Shown here piece by piece: positions 36,185 through 46,520 of a stretch of DNA of 64,000 nucleotides. The first letter of the stretch is position 1. Each line of letters starts with the position of its first letter. A model generated the notes under the pieces. The model was not told the DNA's origin, did no database searches, and saw only the letters and a program-made list of their open reading frames with translations. Source of the DNA: Buxus sempervirens (lineage: Eukaryota > Streptophyta > Magnoliopsida > Buxales > Buxaceae). A program made the translations under genes and the position numbers. The stretch is taken from positions 20,640,858-20,704,857 of the forward strand of contig OX387190.1 in assembly GCA_947561395.2 (NCBI GenBank), read 5' to 3'.

Positions 36185-36996
36185 TTGGCAGGTGGTTATG
36201 AAGATTCAATGCGGAAGCAAATGCATTTTGGAGAAGATTTATCAGAGAAAATTCTAGGTTGCAAGTGAGAAATGAGATTCCTTTGAAATTGGTAGCTTTC
36301 CTGGTCTAGTGTAATATCATGGGAGTAAATATTGACTTTTTGAAGGGGGTTAAATTTTGTGTTGGAAACAGAAATGGTTAGATTTTGGAAGGATGATTTT
36401 TATCCAGAGGGTAGGTGTAAGCACCTTATTTTTGCACCCCTGGAAGTGCTGAAAATGAAAACATTGACAGAAAGTCAAACCCTGAGGCGACAAAAAGTTG
36501 ACTTTTTGATCAGGTGATAATTGGCCACGTTGCTTTATCTCAATAGATAGAGAATCCCGACACGAGTCCAACGCAACTGAGTTTTCTGGAATCGGAGTCC
36601 GGATGAAGGTTGTGTGGGCCGGTCAAACTTGAGGGTGAGCCGAAAGTTGACTTTTTTTGGAACCCCGAGCCAGGTGCTTAGCTCTATATCATTGGATAGA
36701 GGGCTACGATACGAGTCCAACGCAACTGAGTTTGCTCAAATCGGAGTCCGGATGAAGGAGATATGAGCTGTCGAAGTTTCCGAGCAGCAAAACCCAGAAA
36801 GCTGCACACGTGGCAAAAAGCCACACACGTGGCAAGTAGGGCAAGAAAATATCTCGAGGGGCAATCCGTAAATATCCAAACATACAAAATATCCCAGGGT
36901 TTAAAGCAAAATTTCGCAGGGACCAAATCTGTGAATATCTAAGAGTATCGGATGAATCTGCGAATATCCAGGGGCAGATCCTTAATTTTTCGATTT

Positions 36997-37204
36997 GTAT
37001 CCGACCAAATATGTCGGATACACATACCTCAGTGTATAACCGACACTATCCATCAGATACAAGGAGATTTTCTAGCGAGATTCGCGCCGATTCCCCGACA
37101 ATTTCGTGGCGGCATTAAATTTTGCAAATTATGATGTTTTGTATCCGATATAAAATATCGGATACACATGAAGGTTAGTGTAGCCGGCCTTGGAGGCCGG
37201 ATAC
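36997..37204. repeat. Hairpin cluster 1 in Z solo LTR
   Basis: GTATCCGAC/GTCGGATAC is a perfect 9-bp stem (36997-37005 with 37013-37021). A weak unit lies at about 37033-37060. GTATCCGATAT/ATATCGGATAC is a perfect 11-bp stem (37141-37151 with 37155-37165). GTAGCCGGCC/GGCCGGATAC pairs at 9 of 10 positions (37180-37189 with 37195-37204). Start-to-start spacing is 36 bp, then a gap of three steps, then 39 bp. Confidence 0.88.
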
Positions 37205-38289
37205 ATTAAGTTTGCCTATAAAAGGCAAACAACAGCTCAGTTTAGGGGTTGGCTTGGTTTTGGCTGTTTTCCCTTCTTCTGCCCCTTTGCACCTACTCCG
37301 AAATCCCTTCTTTTTCACCCCACCTTGCTTCCCAAACCTAAAGACATTTTCTCTAAGGCTCTCCCATCATCTCCTCTCTTCTTTTTCTCCGTTGTGCCTA
37401 AGCAAGGAGGAGGCTACCTGCTATTGGTGGCCAAAGGAGCTGCTCCAGCCCTCATCTCTACTTCAAGGAGGCTCTACACCTTGTTCCAGGGTTCATAAAC
37501 GCCAAGGTAATGTTTCCCATAGCTTGTTGTTCAACATAAATAAAAATAGGCTTATTCTAAGCATGTTATATATTCACCATCCTTAGCTTGCTTTCTTCCT
37601 TAGAACAAATCTGTCTTCATGGTAGTTTGGCATCTGTTATCCTCTTTTTCTCACCGCATGAAAATCTCCAAGTAAGGGAGGTCCTACTCTTGGTTCTATG
37701 GGAGAATGAGAGATGACCCCTCACAGTTTTGGCCATCTCAAGCTACCGTTTTGGTCTTATTGGAGCCGTTTTTAAGAGGAAGCATGTTTCCTCATATTTC
37801 ATCCATTGTATCCCATGTTAACCCCTCTCTTTCCCTTCTTTAGATATTTATGCTTAGATGATTTCGCATTTTCTTTGAGCATGAGGTTGGTAATGGGGTG
37901 TGTTGTTTATGATAGAGCTGTTTGTGTTAGATCATTCATGCATATTGTTTGAAGCATGTGTTCCTCCCTACCCCCACTATAACATCTTCTAAGTTGCTGC
38001 GATGGGTAATAAGCATGCTCCCTTTTTTACATATACAGTTATACATGCCCCAAACATGACCTCATGCACATGCGCTCTCTTACTAGAATCATGCTAAGTT
38101 GTTCTTTTATTTGTTTATCATTTGATCTCCGCACGTGTGAGCACACAAAAGAAGGCAAGAATGAGGTTTCCCCCCCTCTCTCTATACCAATGTGGGCTCA
38201 CACAGGAGCCCACGCAATCCCTGGAACATCCTAGGAAGCCTAGAAACCCCACCCCCATGCAAAAATCCGAAAAAAAAGGGCTTCTATAT

Positions 38290-38396
38290 GTTGATCCGGC
38301 AACTCAGGTCGGATCAACAGAGACCCATTCGTAGCCGGTAAAAGATGCCGGATACACAGAGCCCTGTGTGTAACCGGCATCTTAGGCTGGCTACAC
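38290..38396. repeat. Hairpin cluster 2 in Z solo LTR
   Basis: GTTGATCCG/CGGATCAAC is a perfect 9-bp stem (38290-38298 with 38310-38318). GTAGCCGG/CCGGATAC pairs at 7 of 8 (38331-38338 with 38348-38355). GTGTAACCGGC/GCTGGCTACAC pairs at 9 of 11 (about 38368-38396). Spacing is about 37-41 bp. In the first unit both arms have left the GTATCC consensus together. Confidence 0.85.
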
Positions 38397-41096
38397 TGCC
38401 AGAATGTTATTTTTGCTGTTTTGTGATCTTGTGCTGTTTTGTTGGTTTGATTGATCAATCCGGACGAACCAAAAGGGTTTCCGGGTCAGCCGGAAACCCA
38501 AGATGGGCCATGGATGGACCGGTCCAAATTTATTCCCAGTGGGCCTTCCAACGGGGCCTACTCAGCCCAGCAAGCTCACTTTTGCTAAACAAAGATAACC
38601 AAATTGATTGAATGGGCCAAACCCATTGGAGGCCCATCAAGGCCCAACTTGGGGCATGCATGTTTAGTTAAGTTGTGGTTTGGCCGAGACCACGGGTAGG
38701 GCCTATTGGGCCCACTAAGCCCATTGAATCCAACAAAGATTAGGGTTTCCAAACCGTAACTCAGGAAGCCTTGGGCTTTCAAGCCCAAGCCCAGGTAAAG
38801 GGCCCCAAGCCCAAAGCTTGGCCCATTTTGGTGAAGATAAATCAAAGATAAATTAAATCATTTGGCAATCAACTGTGTGGCCCACTCAAGGGCCCACAAA
38901 GCAATCCTGGCCCACTTTGGCATGAAAATCACTTAAACTTCAAACTTGAATTTCAAATAAAAATCGATTCACTGAACCAAAGCCCAAAGGGCCTCTCAGG
39001 CTAGACCGAGGCCCGCCAGGGGACACATGGGCTCAACCAAGCCCACCAAGGAATCCGTGGGTCTTCCAACGGGGCCCGCCCAATCCGACTCACCTCACTT
39101 TAACTAAAAAGTAAAATTAAGTAAAGGGACCCACATCGCTTTGGCAGTCCCGCAAGGCTCAATCCAATGCTAGAATAGGAATCGGGTGAAACCAATTGAG
39201 TTGACTCAAAATCAGAAAACCTATGGGACCCGTCACTTGACGGGGGGGGGGGGGGGGGGGGGGGGGACCGGGGTGTCTATAGACTTCCCCGGACCATAAC
39301 CGAGAGCTTGCTTAGAATCTCAAGCCGCAGACCAAGCCTTAATAGACAAAAATAGGCACCCAGGTGTCTGCCTGCACCCCATCAGGCAGTGGCGACTCCA
39401 AACAATCCCGAGGCACGCATCATTTTGCATGCGCCTCGTCGTGTGACCGAAATCAGGTGCGCACAGTAGGCTTCATATCCTCTCTCTCAGGTTGTTTTGG
39501 GTTAGTTAATATAAAGATCTTGATAAATAATGCTCATTTAAGCAGATCTAGGGGTGCTCTTTTCAGGATATCATCATCGAAAAGGTAGGGTGAGGGTAAA
39601 TGTCCTTTTTTCCAACTTGTTTGAGGTTATCTCCCATACCTTTGGTTCTAGAAACTGAAGGCTTTTTATGAACATCCCAAAAGGCATTTTTACCATGAGT
39701 TCTTCAAGTAGCTGGGTGGTTTTCTTTGTGTTTGGGAGCCTCATAAGGTGGTTTGGGAATGCCTGATTTTACCGGTGTTTGGTTTTAGACAATTATAACA
39801 TGGGTTCATCTGATTCATCAGTTATATCCATTTCTAATAGATGTTTCCTTTGTAAGGGCAAAGAATGCTTTTCTTGTCCATGCATAGATTGTGACAAGAG
39901 GGGTGATTTGGCGCCTTTTTTAGAACTTATTTTGAGTTTCACCTTGATTTACCTACATAGAAAATTGATCTCTTATGTTTCTAAATTTTGCGGTGTATTC
40001 AATCATTGTACCTTGATTCTGTGGGAGGTCTTTCCTTTATCATTATGAATGGATTTGGATAGTGCAAAATTGCAATATGAGGGGATTTGGAACAAGGTAA
40101 ACATCAGGTTTTGAAGACCTTGAAATCAAGACCAGCAAGGTGATTCTTATCTTGAACACAATTTGATTAACCTCTATGCCTGAAAAGTTTGGTTGAGTCA
40201 GCATGGGTTCCACACCACCACCCCCCCACCCCCTGTAAAATCCCGAATTTTAATAACATAAAAATTATTTTAGATTTTGTTGTTAATTAGTTTAATTAAT
40301 GAAAAATTTTAATAATTGAGAATAGGAAATTAATTTGAGCTAAATTTAAAATCAAAATAGGATGAATTATCTAAAATGGGAAAAATTTTTTTATTTGGGA
40401 AGATGCTGGTGTAGGTTATCTGTGGAGTGGCAGGTACCTGATCGCACACTTAAATGAGTTGAATAGGTAGGAATCCTTGCGTGGGCTAGCATGCACCAAA
40501 TCAAGTGGTTTTAAAACTCGTCGAGCGGCAAAGTGTATTTAAAGTAAGTATAAATACTTAGCGTATGTAGACTCTAGGGTTTTAGACTCTAGGGTTTTCG
40601 TTTTCGCATACTTTTGGGAGTTCAAAGGATTTCGGCTGGGAGTCCTAGAGCGTTCGGGAGAAGTGCAATATCGTGTGTTCCAGTCGATCAAAGGGTTTTC
40701 ATCGATTAGAGGGTGTTCAGAAAAATTACCGTGCGACCAGAGAAGGTTTTGGGCGACGATCCATGTTTCACTTTCAGTTCCCTGAGTTGCAGTGCAAGGA
40801 TTTGAGCGTGCAAGAGGTGAGTAGCATCGTTTTAAAACTGGGTTTTCGTATTTATTCGTGAGTTTAATCTGGATGCATGTGTATGCGTGTTTTCTGGAAG
40901 AAGATCGTCCGAGCGTGAGTTTCTTTAGTATTGAATGATGATAAATAAAAATGTGTTTAGAATAATTTCAAAAGTGGTTTAAATGTCTTATGGGGATATT
41001 AGGAGACTAGGAAAATTGTTACAGAGAGAAAAATTCAGCCAGTCGTGTAGATCTGGAAATAACAGAGAGTTGAAATTCCAGGGTACCATCCACCGA

Positions 41097-41350
41097 GTTG
41101 GCGCTAGCTTGCGCCAACTACATGTAGTCGGCGCAAAAGACTTTTCCCCTATTCGCCGAGCCCGCACCTATCGCGCGCCTAGCTCTCGCGGACCCCTTAT
41201 ATATCCGCCGATCTCACGCTAACCTCGCGCCTAGTTCGCGCCCAGTCCATTTTAAGTAAGCGCGAGGTGTATTTGTTTAATTGAGTTCTCGCGCCTATCT
41301 CGCACCTATCTTTCCTATCTCGCGCCAACCATCCCGAGGTCAGCGCACCT
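41097..41350. repeat. GC-rich word cluster in X LTR
   Basis: It opens with a perfect 8-bp hairpin GTTGGCGC/GCGCCAAC (41097-41104 with 41111-41118). Many TCGCGCC, CGCCGA and CGCACCTA words follow within 230 bp. The distance from the LTR start (about 860-1115 bp) matches the cluster of different words in the solo LTR at 626. Confidence 0.75.
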
Positions 41351-42218
41351 ACCCAAATTGTTGAATTTGTTGAAAATAGCCCCCTTAATTACATGAAAGA
41401 CATTTAAGTAAATGTCATGTGTATTTATTGCTCCATTTACTTAAGTCTTTACATGTAAATAAGGTTTTACCCCCCATTTGGAACCAATAAAAATACTTCC
41501 AAGGTCTAATTCCCAGCCAATAAAAAGTCAACTTTTCAGTTCATGCCTAAATCCCGGTTTTTATCAAAAAGCCCGGTTTGGGTTTAATACCCAGATGAGT
41601 GATTCAGGAGCCCATAAAATTCTAGGAGATGTGTTTACCCTTCAATAGACTACAACCAAAATTTGAGCCTGAAAATCCTTGTAGATTTGTCTAGAAAAAT
41701 TATATACCAAAAGTCAACGTTTTAACTAGACTTAGAATATTTTGAGGTCCGAAACTTTTTGTCTCAAAATTGATTGTTTTTTTTGGTATGGTGACCTTAT
41801 AGGGGATCCTAAGACTATTCCACTCATTCAAAATATGTTTTGAGGATTTTATGACATTCGTTTTGATTGATTTGGTTTATGAAAGCGAAATTGAGAATCT
41901 AGGAGCTGTTTGCTGAATGATGTTTAATCGAAGTTAGGATGCTGTAATTGTTTCTGTATAATGCATTTACTTCTAAAAAGTCAGTTTTGAGACCATATTT
42001 ATTTTGCTGAAATGCATCTACACTATTATGCTAATTCATCTTCGAATGCACGGTACACTTCAGGATTGATTCACTTGAACATGTTGATCAATATGTCAGT
42101 TTTATATGATGGAAAACACATTGGGTTGATTTGATAGTTTTATATTTACTGCTGGTTTAACTTGTCCTGGATCCAGAGTCTAAGCTTAGTAATGTGATGT
42201 ATTTTGTTTTATTGGTGT

Positions 42219-44522
42219 TGTAGACACCCCAAATTGCACAAACAATCATCAAAAATCATTATCTCCTTGAAAGCCAGCACAGAAATTGAAGAAAATGAAT
42301 TCTTACCTATATCCGGTAACTCAGACCGGATACAAGCAGGCCTCTTCGTATCCGGTGACAAATACCAGATACAAGTAGTGCTTAGTGTATCCGGTATTAT
42401 ATACCGAATATCTTAAGGTCTTTGTGTATCCGGCCTGATATATCGGATACGCAAGTTTTGCTCAAATTTAGGGTTTTCCGAGAGCTTTTCACTTTTACCA
42501 TCATATCCCTCATTAAATGAGGGAAAATCTCGGAAATAGCCTTAGGGTTAAGGTTGGTGGGCTATAGACATTATGTTGTGTCTACCATTCTCACCAACCC
42601 TAACCCTAACCTTTGCCTATAAATAGGAGGCTCCTCCTTAAGCAAATGGGAATCAACTCTTGTTTTGAATTCTCGTCAAGAAGAACTCCAAGAGAAGAAG
42701 GAAACCGCTGCGGAAGTGCATCCAGAACCCAGGTAAGCCTCAAACTTTTCTTTTATTTTCTGTTTTTACATTCCTAGATCTAGATCTATTCTTCTACCTT
42801 TCTGTAGAATAAGGCCTTCTTTGTGTGTGAAAACCCTTCCCCGGCTCAAAGTATCTCGAGACTCCCCCTAGCCGTAAAACGTGAAGGCGGGATCTAGGAG
42901 AAACGAGACTGGGGACTGACCCTAGCATTAGAACCTATGTAGCATAAAGCCTTTTGATTGATTGTAAACCGTTTCATATTCAAAGTACCTTTGATTATCT
43001 TGAAGAACCGTGTTTAACGGGGAGAGAGAACAGAGGGAAACGATAATGGAACGGAACCCTAGGCTATTTTAGAACCTCATTTTGATGAATATGTATGCAT
43101 GCTATTGATCTTGTTTGGTTTTTCACACTTGCACATACATAATGCCATTTTGGCGGGATAGGCTCATATTTGGGGTTTATTGCATTTATTGTGATAAATC
43201 TCAAATAAATGGCCTCAATCAATTCTGGAATGTTTTCAAATGATTTTTCAAAGATTTGTGTTCATCTTGCATGAATGGCACACACTTTATCACAATTTTG
43301 AGTTGGTTTTACTCAAAAAGGGCCTAACTGGACAGCACCTGTACCCTTACTTCGGACGCTCATAACTTCATCGTCCGGATGAATTTTGGAGTGATTCTGG
43401 AACCATGAGAAAGGTGAGGCTGTCTAGTTTATGTCCACCAAATTTCATAAATTTCTATCGAACGGATTTTTGACACCTCTCTGTCGAAGTTGATTGGACA
43501 GTTCAGGTTCGAATACAGAACTTGTCACTTCGACGGAGCGCCATGTGTTCGTTTTAAGTCCGATTCAAATTATTTTTGTTTCTGGGCACTCCTTTATGAG
43601 TCTATTTTCAAATCCAGTTGGTTTCATTTTTTGACTCCATTTGAATTATTGGTAGCCGATTTACTCAGAACTGCTCAATGGCACTTTTCTGGGTAAATCT
43701 GTGATCTTCGGGGCCTGTTCGGGAGACCACCCAAGGCACATCCGAATGAGTTTTTGTATGAGGCTAGTTTCTTTTGAAGGATGGCCATACAGACTTCAAT
43801 CACACCAAATTTCGTGAGTTTTTATGGAGTGGATTTTTCTAGGTAGTTTTTCAAAGTTGCCTACTTATCACTTTTAAATATCCCAAGCAACTTTAAAGGA
43901 GCATAACTCCTAGGTTTTCAACCGGAATTACTTGAAATTTTGCATGAGACTATTATTTACCATAGTCTTCAAATGGATTTGGTTTGATTTGATTTGAAAT
44001 TGGATTTGAATGATTTCAAGACAAATGGCAATTACTTTTCACCGAATTTTCCGGATTTGATTCAACTTGGCTTTGGAACATTCTTTTGCTTGGATCTTTA
44101 TCCTTTTATGACATTTCAGAAATGATATTGACATAAGAGAAGATCTAAAATCCATTTGGATCTTCATGTGAATATATTATACACTTGTTCCTTTTCAAGG
44201 CTTTTTCATGATTTTTAGCAAGCTTTTTATTTTCTTTTAGCATGAACAAAACACTTAGCAACCACTTCGTGTGGGTGAATGGGGGTGCCTAACACCTTCC
44301 CCCATTCATAATCTAATCCCCTTACCCATCTCTGGATTTGATTTTCAAGTAGGGTTATGTTTACCCTAGAATTTCCTTTTTAACCCTTTTTGCATATTTT
44401 TTGATCTCTTTGGTGTCCATTCTCACCCCAAAATTATGAATTGGTGGCGACTCTCCCATTTTTGTGTTGAGCCCGTGTGTTGACGGAGGGATGATCATTC
44501 CGGTGATTTTTCATGTCTCACA
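42219..44522 (+). mobile_element. Solo LTR, family Y, with TSD GGTGT
   Basis: It begins TGTAGACACCCCAAATTGCAC, the same as the Y LTRs in the duplicated segment, and ends CATGTCTCACA. Flanking direct repeats GGTGT lie at 42214-42218 and 44523-44527. The 2304-bp unit has no internal genes. A clear donor-like CAGGTAAGCC follows leader-like sequence near 42731. 'Tggtggcgactct' near 44444 matches the minus-strand Y copies. Confidence 0.92.
42310..42450. repeat. Four-unit hairpin array in Y solo LTR
   Basis: The units start at 42310, 42348, 42388 and 42426, steps of 38, 40 and 38 bp. Arms are TATCCGGT/ACCGGATA (perfect 8), GTATCCGGT/ACCAGATAC (8 of 9), TATCCGGTAT/ATACCGAATA (9 of 10) and GTATCCG/CGGATAC (perfect 7). 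Loops and spacers differ. The array lies 91-231 bp from the LTR start. Confidence 0.9.
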
Positions 44523-44569
44523 GGTGTAATGGCATGGCCATGGAGTGTTGCCACGATCGGTTGTAGAGC

Positions 44570-44985
44570 AGCTAGAAACCCTGAGTAGGCCTGGTTGTCA
44601 ATGCTGATACCCGGAGTAGGCCGGCATTGGATGACGATACCCTGAGTAGGCCATCATTTCAGAGTGTTCTGATACCCTGAGTAGGCCGGAACTGTGTATA
44701 TGAGGTGTGGATGTCGCTCTGGCATGTTGATTAACCATCTAAGCAACTACATGACATTGACCACTGTGGGGATTTGTTTATTTGGCACCATATGTTTTAT
44801 CCGCTTGTTTATTGGTATTTATGGTTCACTGAATGTAGTTTATCGGTTATCTGGTATTAGTATCTTTTCCGCCAGTGTAGAGCAGCATCGTGACCCTGAG
44901 TGGTATGGGTGTTGTCAATGCCGATACCCGGAGTAGGCCGGCATTGGATGACGCTGTCATTTCAATATCCGAAACCCTGAGTAGG
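44570..44985. repeat. Hairpin array with constant core in X LTR
   Basis: The core ACCC(T/G)GAGTAGG occurs six times, with a decayed seventh copy near 44892. Around it the arms change: CAATGCTG/CGGCATTG, GATGACG/CATCATT (imperfect), GTTCTG/CGGAAC, CAATGCCG/CGGCATTG (perfect 8) and ATATCCG/CCGATAT (6 of 7). The core itself can fold as CCT-GAGT-AGG. Units lie at about 44578, 44599, 44630, 44666, 44885, 44916 and 44964. Confidence 0.85.
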
Positions 44986-45346
44986 CCGATATACATTGAG
45001 AGGCGTGGGCATTGGTTATGATGTGACTTTATTGTTGATACGGGTTGGGACCCGAGTTATATCTTTTGAGTTGTTGAACTATGATTTCTTCGATATGTTG
45101 TTACCTGGTTATACGTGACTTTACGGCTATATGCATGATTTGATACCGTCTTTACTGCTTGGTTTATACGATGGTTTTCCTCACGGATGTAAATTGATCG
45201 TTGAAGTTTTGTTGGGTTATATTGTATATGGTTTGTAATCGTGGCATGTTTTAGAACTGAACTAAATGTATTTGTGCATGTGCTGCTCACTGGGATATTC
45301 GTATCTCTCCCCGTTGCTTTCTTTTTGTTTTCAGATACTCTTGGAG

Positions 45347-45546
45347 NNNNNNNNNNNNNNNNNNNNNNNNNNNNNNNNNNNNNNNNNNNNNNNNNNNNNN
45401 NNNNNNNNNNNNNNNNNNNNNNNNNNNNNNNNNNNNNNNNNNNNNNNNNNNNNNNNNNNNNNNNNNNNNNNNNNNNNNNNNNNNNNNNNNNNNNNNNNNN
45501 NNNNNNNNNNNNNNNNNNNNNNNNNNNNNNNNNNNNNNNNNNNNNN
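45347..45546. other. Assembly gap of exactly 200 N
   Basis: An N run of exactly 200 bases, so probably a placeholder of arbitrary length and not a measured distance. The left side is family X LTR. The right side begins directly inside segment copy B. Any open frames drawn through it are artefacts. Confidence 0.98.
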
Positions 45547-46354
45547 TAATTGGTGCAAAGTACACTTATTATTACGTTAATCTTATTACACAACCATTAA
45601 AATATTAAAAACACTGTTGCAACAACCCTGGAAAATATATCTAGAAATCAATATAAATAATGTAAAAATTCCTAAACAAGTAGCTAAATCTTTAGAGAGG
45701 GTCGGGCCGGGTTGGGCCGAGCCCGCCTTATAATTAATGTGACCCATAAATTTGAGACCTGACCTCACCCTATGGACTCAAAAACCTTGCCCAAGCCCAA
45801 TCAAACATTGGGTCGGGCAGGTTACCTTGCCCATTACCTCCAACCATTTGACCATTCAACAATCATTGAGAAGGTTCAGGTATGTTATTGAATCTATTAT
45901 CCCCTTGTCCTTCTTCTTTGTGTAATTTTAAGGTTTTTTTCTTTTTTTATAAACGACGTGTTGTGCTTGGTGTTTCTCTAGCCTTTTTTGATATGTTCCG
46001 ATCTTTTTATTTTTTATTTTTAATCAATGCGTTCTATGGTTTCATACAAACACTCCCAGGACGACCCCCTTTTCTAGGTTAGACAAACATTGATGGCAAG
46101 TTTAGGGTGTTTTCATCAGTTGGATTATCGGCTAATTGTATGCCGGAAAACTCAAAAGTGGGTTGTAATTCAACCAGTTTGGTTTGGTTTGGCTTTTTGG
46201 CTAAACCAAAACCAAACCAAAATAGGAATCATATTTTTAAACCAAACCAAAATAGAAATCATATTTTTAAACAAAGATGGAAAATTTGAATCAAAATTTT
46301 TTAAAATAACATATTTATATATCTATCCGTGTATTTATTACCCTTCAAAATTTG

Positions 46355-46520
46355 AAACCCCAAACCTCTGCATTCTCCCGCTCTCTCTCTCTCTCTTTCT
46401 CTCTCGTTCTCTCTGCCTGCGTCGGGTCCTCTTCTTTCTGCAACGTCCTACATAGCTTAGATCACCTTCGGTCCAAGTTCGATCATCATTTTCATCGTCG
46501 AGCGTCTTCTCTGTCGACCG
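46355..46520 (+). other. Probable 5' leader exon upstream of the securin gene, copy B
   Basis: Same arrangement as in copy A, with CT-rich sequence and a GTAAGG donor after 46520, but the (CT)n tract is shorter. This length difference is typical for a microsatellite. Confidence 0.4.

Larger units (their letters stand above)
36416..39465 (+). mobile_element. Solo LTR, family Z, with TSD GTAGG
   Basis: The unit begins TGTAAGCACCTTATTTTTGC and ends CAGGTGCGCACA. It is flanked by GTAGG at 36411-36415 and 39466-39470. It is 3050 bp long with no gag or pol. It contains two hairpin clusters (36997-37204 and 38290-38396) and an uninterrupted run of 25 G at 39242-39266. Many GGGCCCA-type words fill 38510-39110. 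The end region is related to 6290-6511. Confidence 0.88.
36185..40030 (+). pseudogene. LINE relic split by the Z solo LTR
   Basis: The left part, about 36190-36410, reads EANAFWR then EIPLKL then DFLKGVKF and VRFWKDDFYP in shifting frames. The right part, 39471-40030, continues with LHILSLRLFW and later NRCFLCKGKE. This is the order of the region between reverse transcriptase and RNase H in plant LINEs, including the zinc-binding linker. The Z solo LTR interrupts it exactly, with target repeat GTAGG on both sides. Several stops and frame changes are present; no catalytic RT or RNase H remains here. Confidence 0.6.
40235..45346 (+). mobile_element. Family X LTR, split by a Y solo LTR, right end lost in gap
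   Basis: It starts TGTAAAATCCCGAATTTT at 40235, matching the X start at 626. Typical X parts follow: leader-like sequence around 40560-40860, a GC-rich cluster at 41097-41350, a repeated hairpin array at 44570-44985, and the phrase TTTTCAGATACTCTTGGAG just before the gap, which has counterparts at about 2677 and 8029. The insertion of the Y LTR at 42219-44522 interrupts it. Its GGGGCGTTACA end would fall in or beyond the N run. The 5' flank is a C-rich tract. Confidence 0.7.

Noticed and set aside
42310..42450. CRISPR-like array reading of the phased repeats
   Set aside because: Repeats are imperfect and self-complementary, spacers are unequal, and the context is a plant LTR. The window is eukaryotic.
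45057..45593. Long open frames crossing the N run on both strands
   Set aside because: They exist only because N codons are read through. There is no real sequence behind them.
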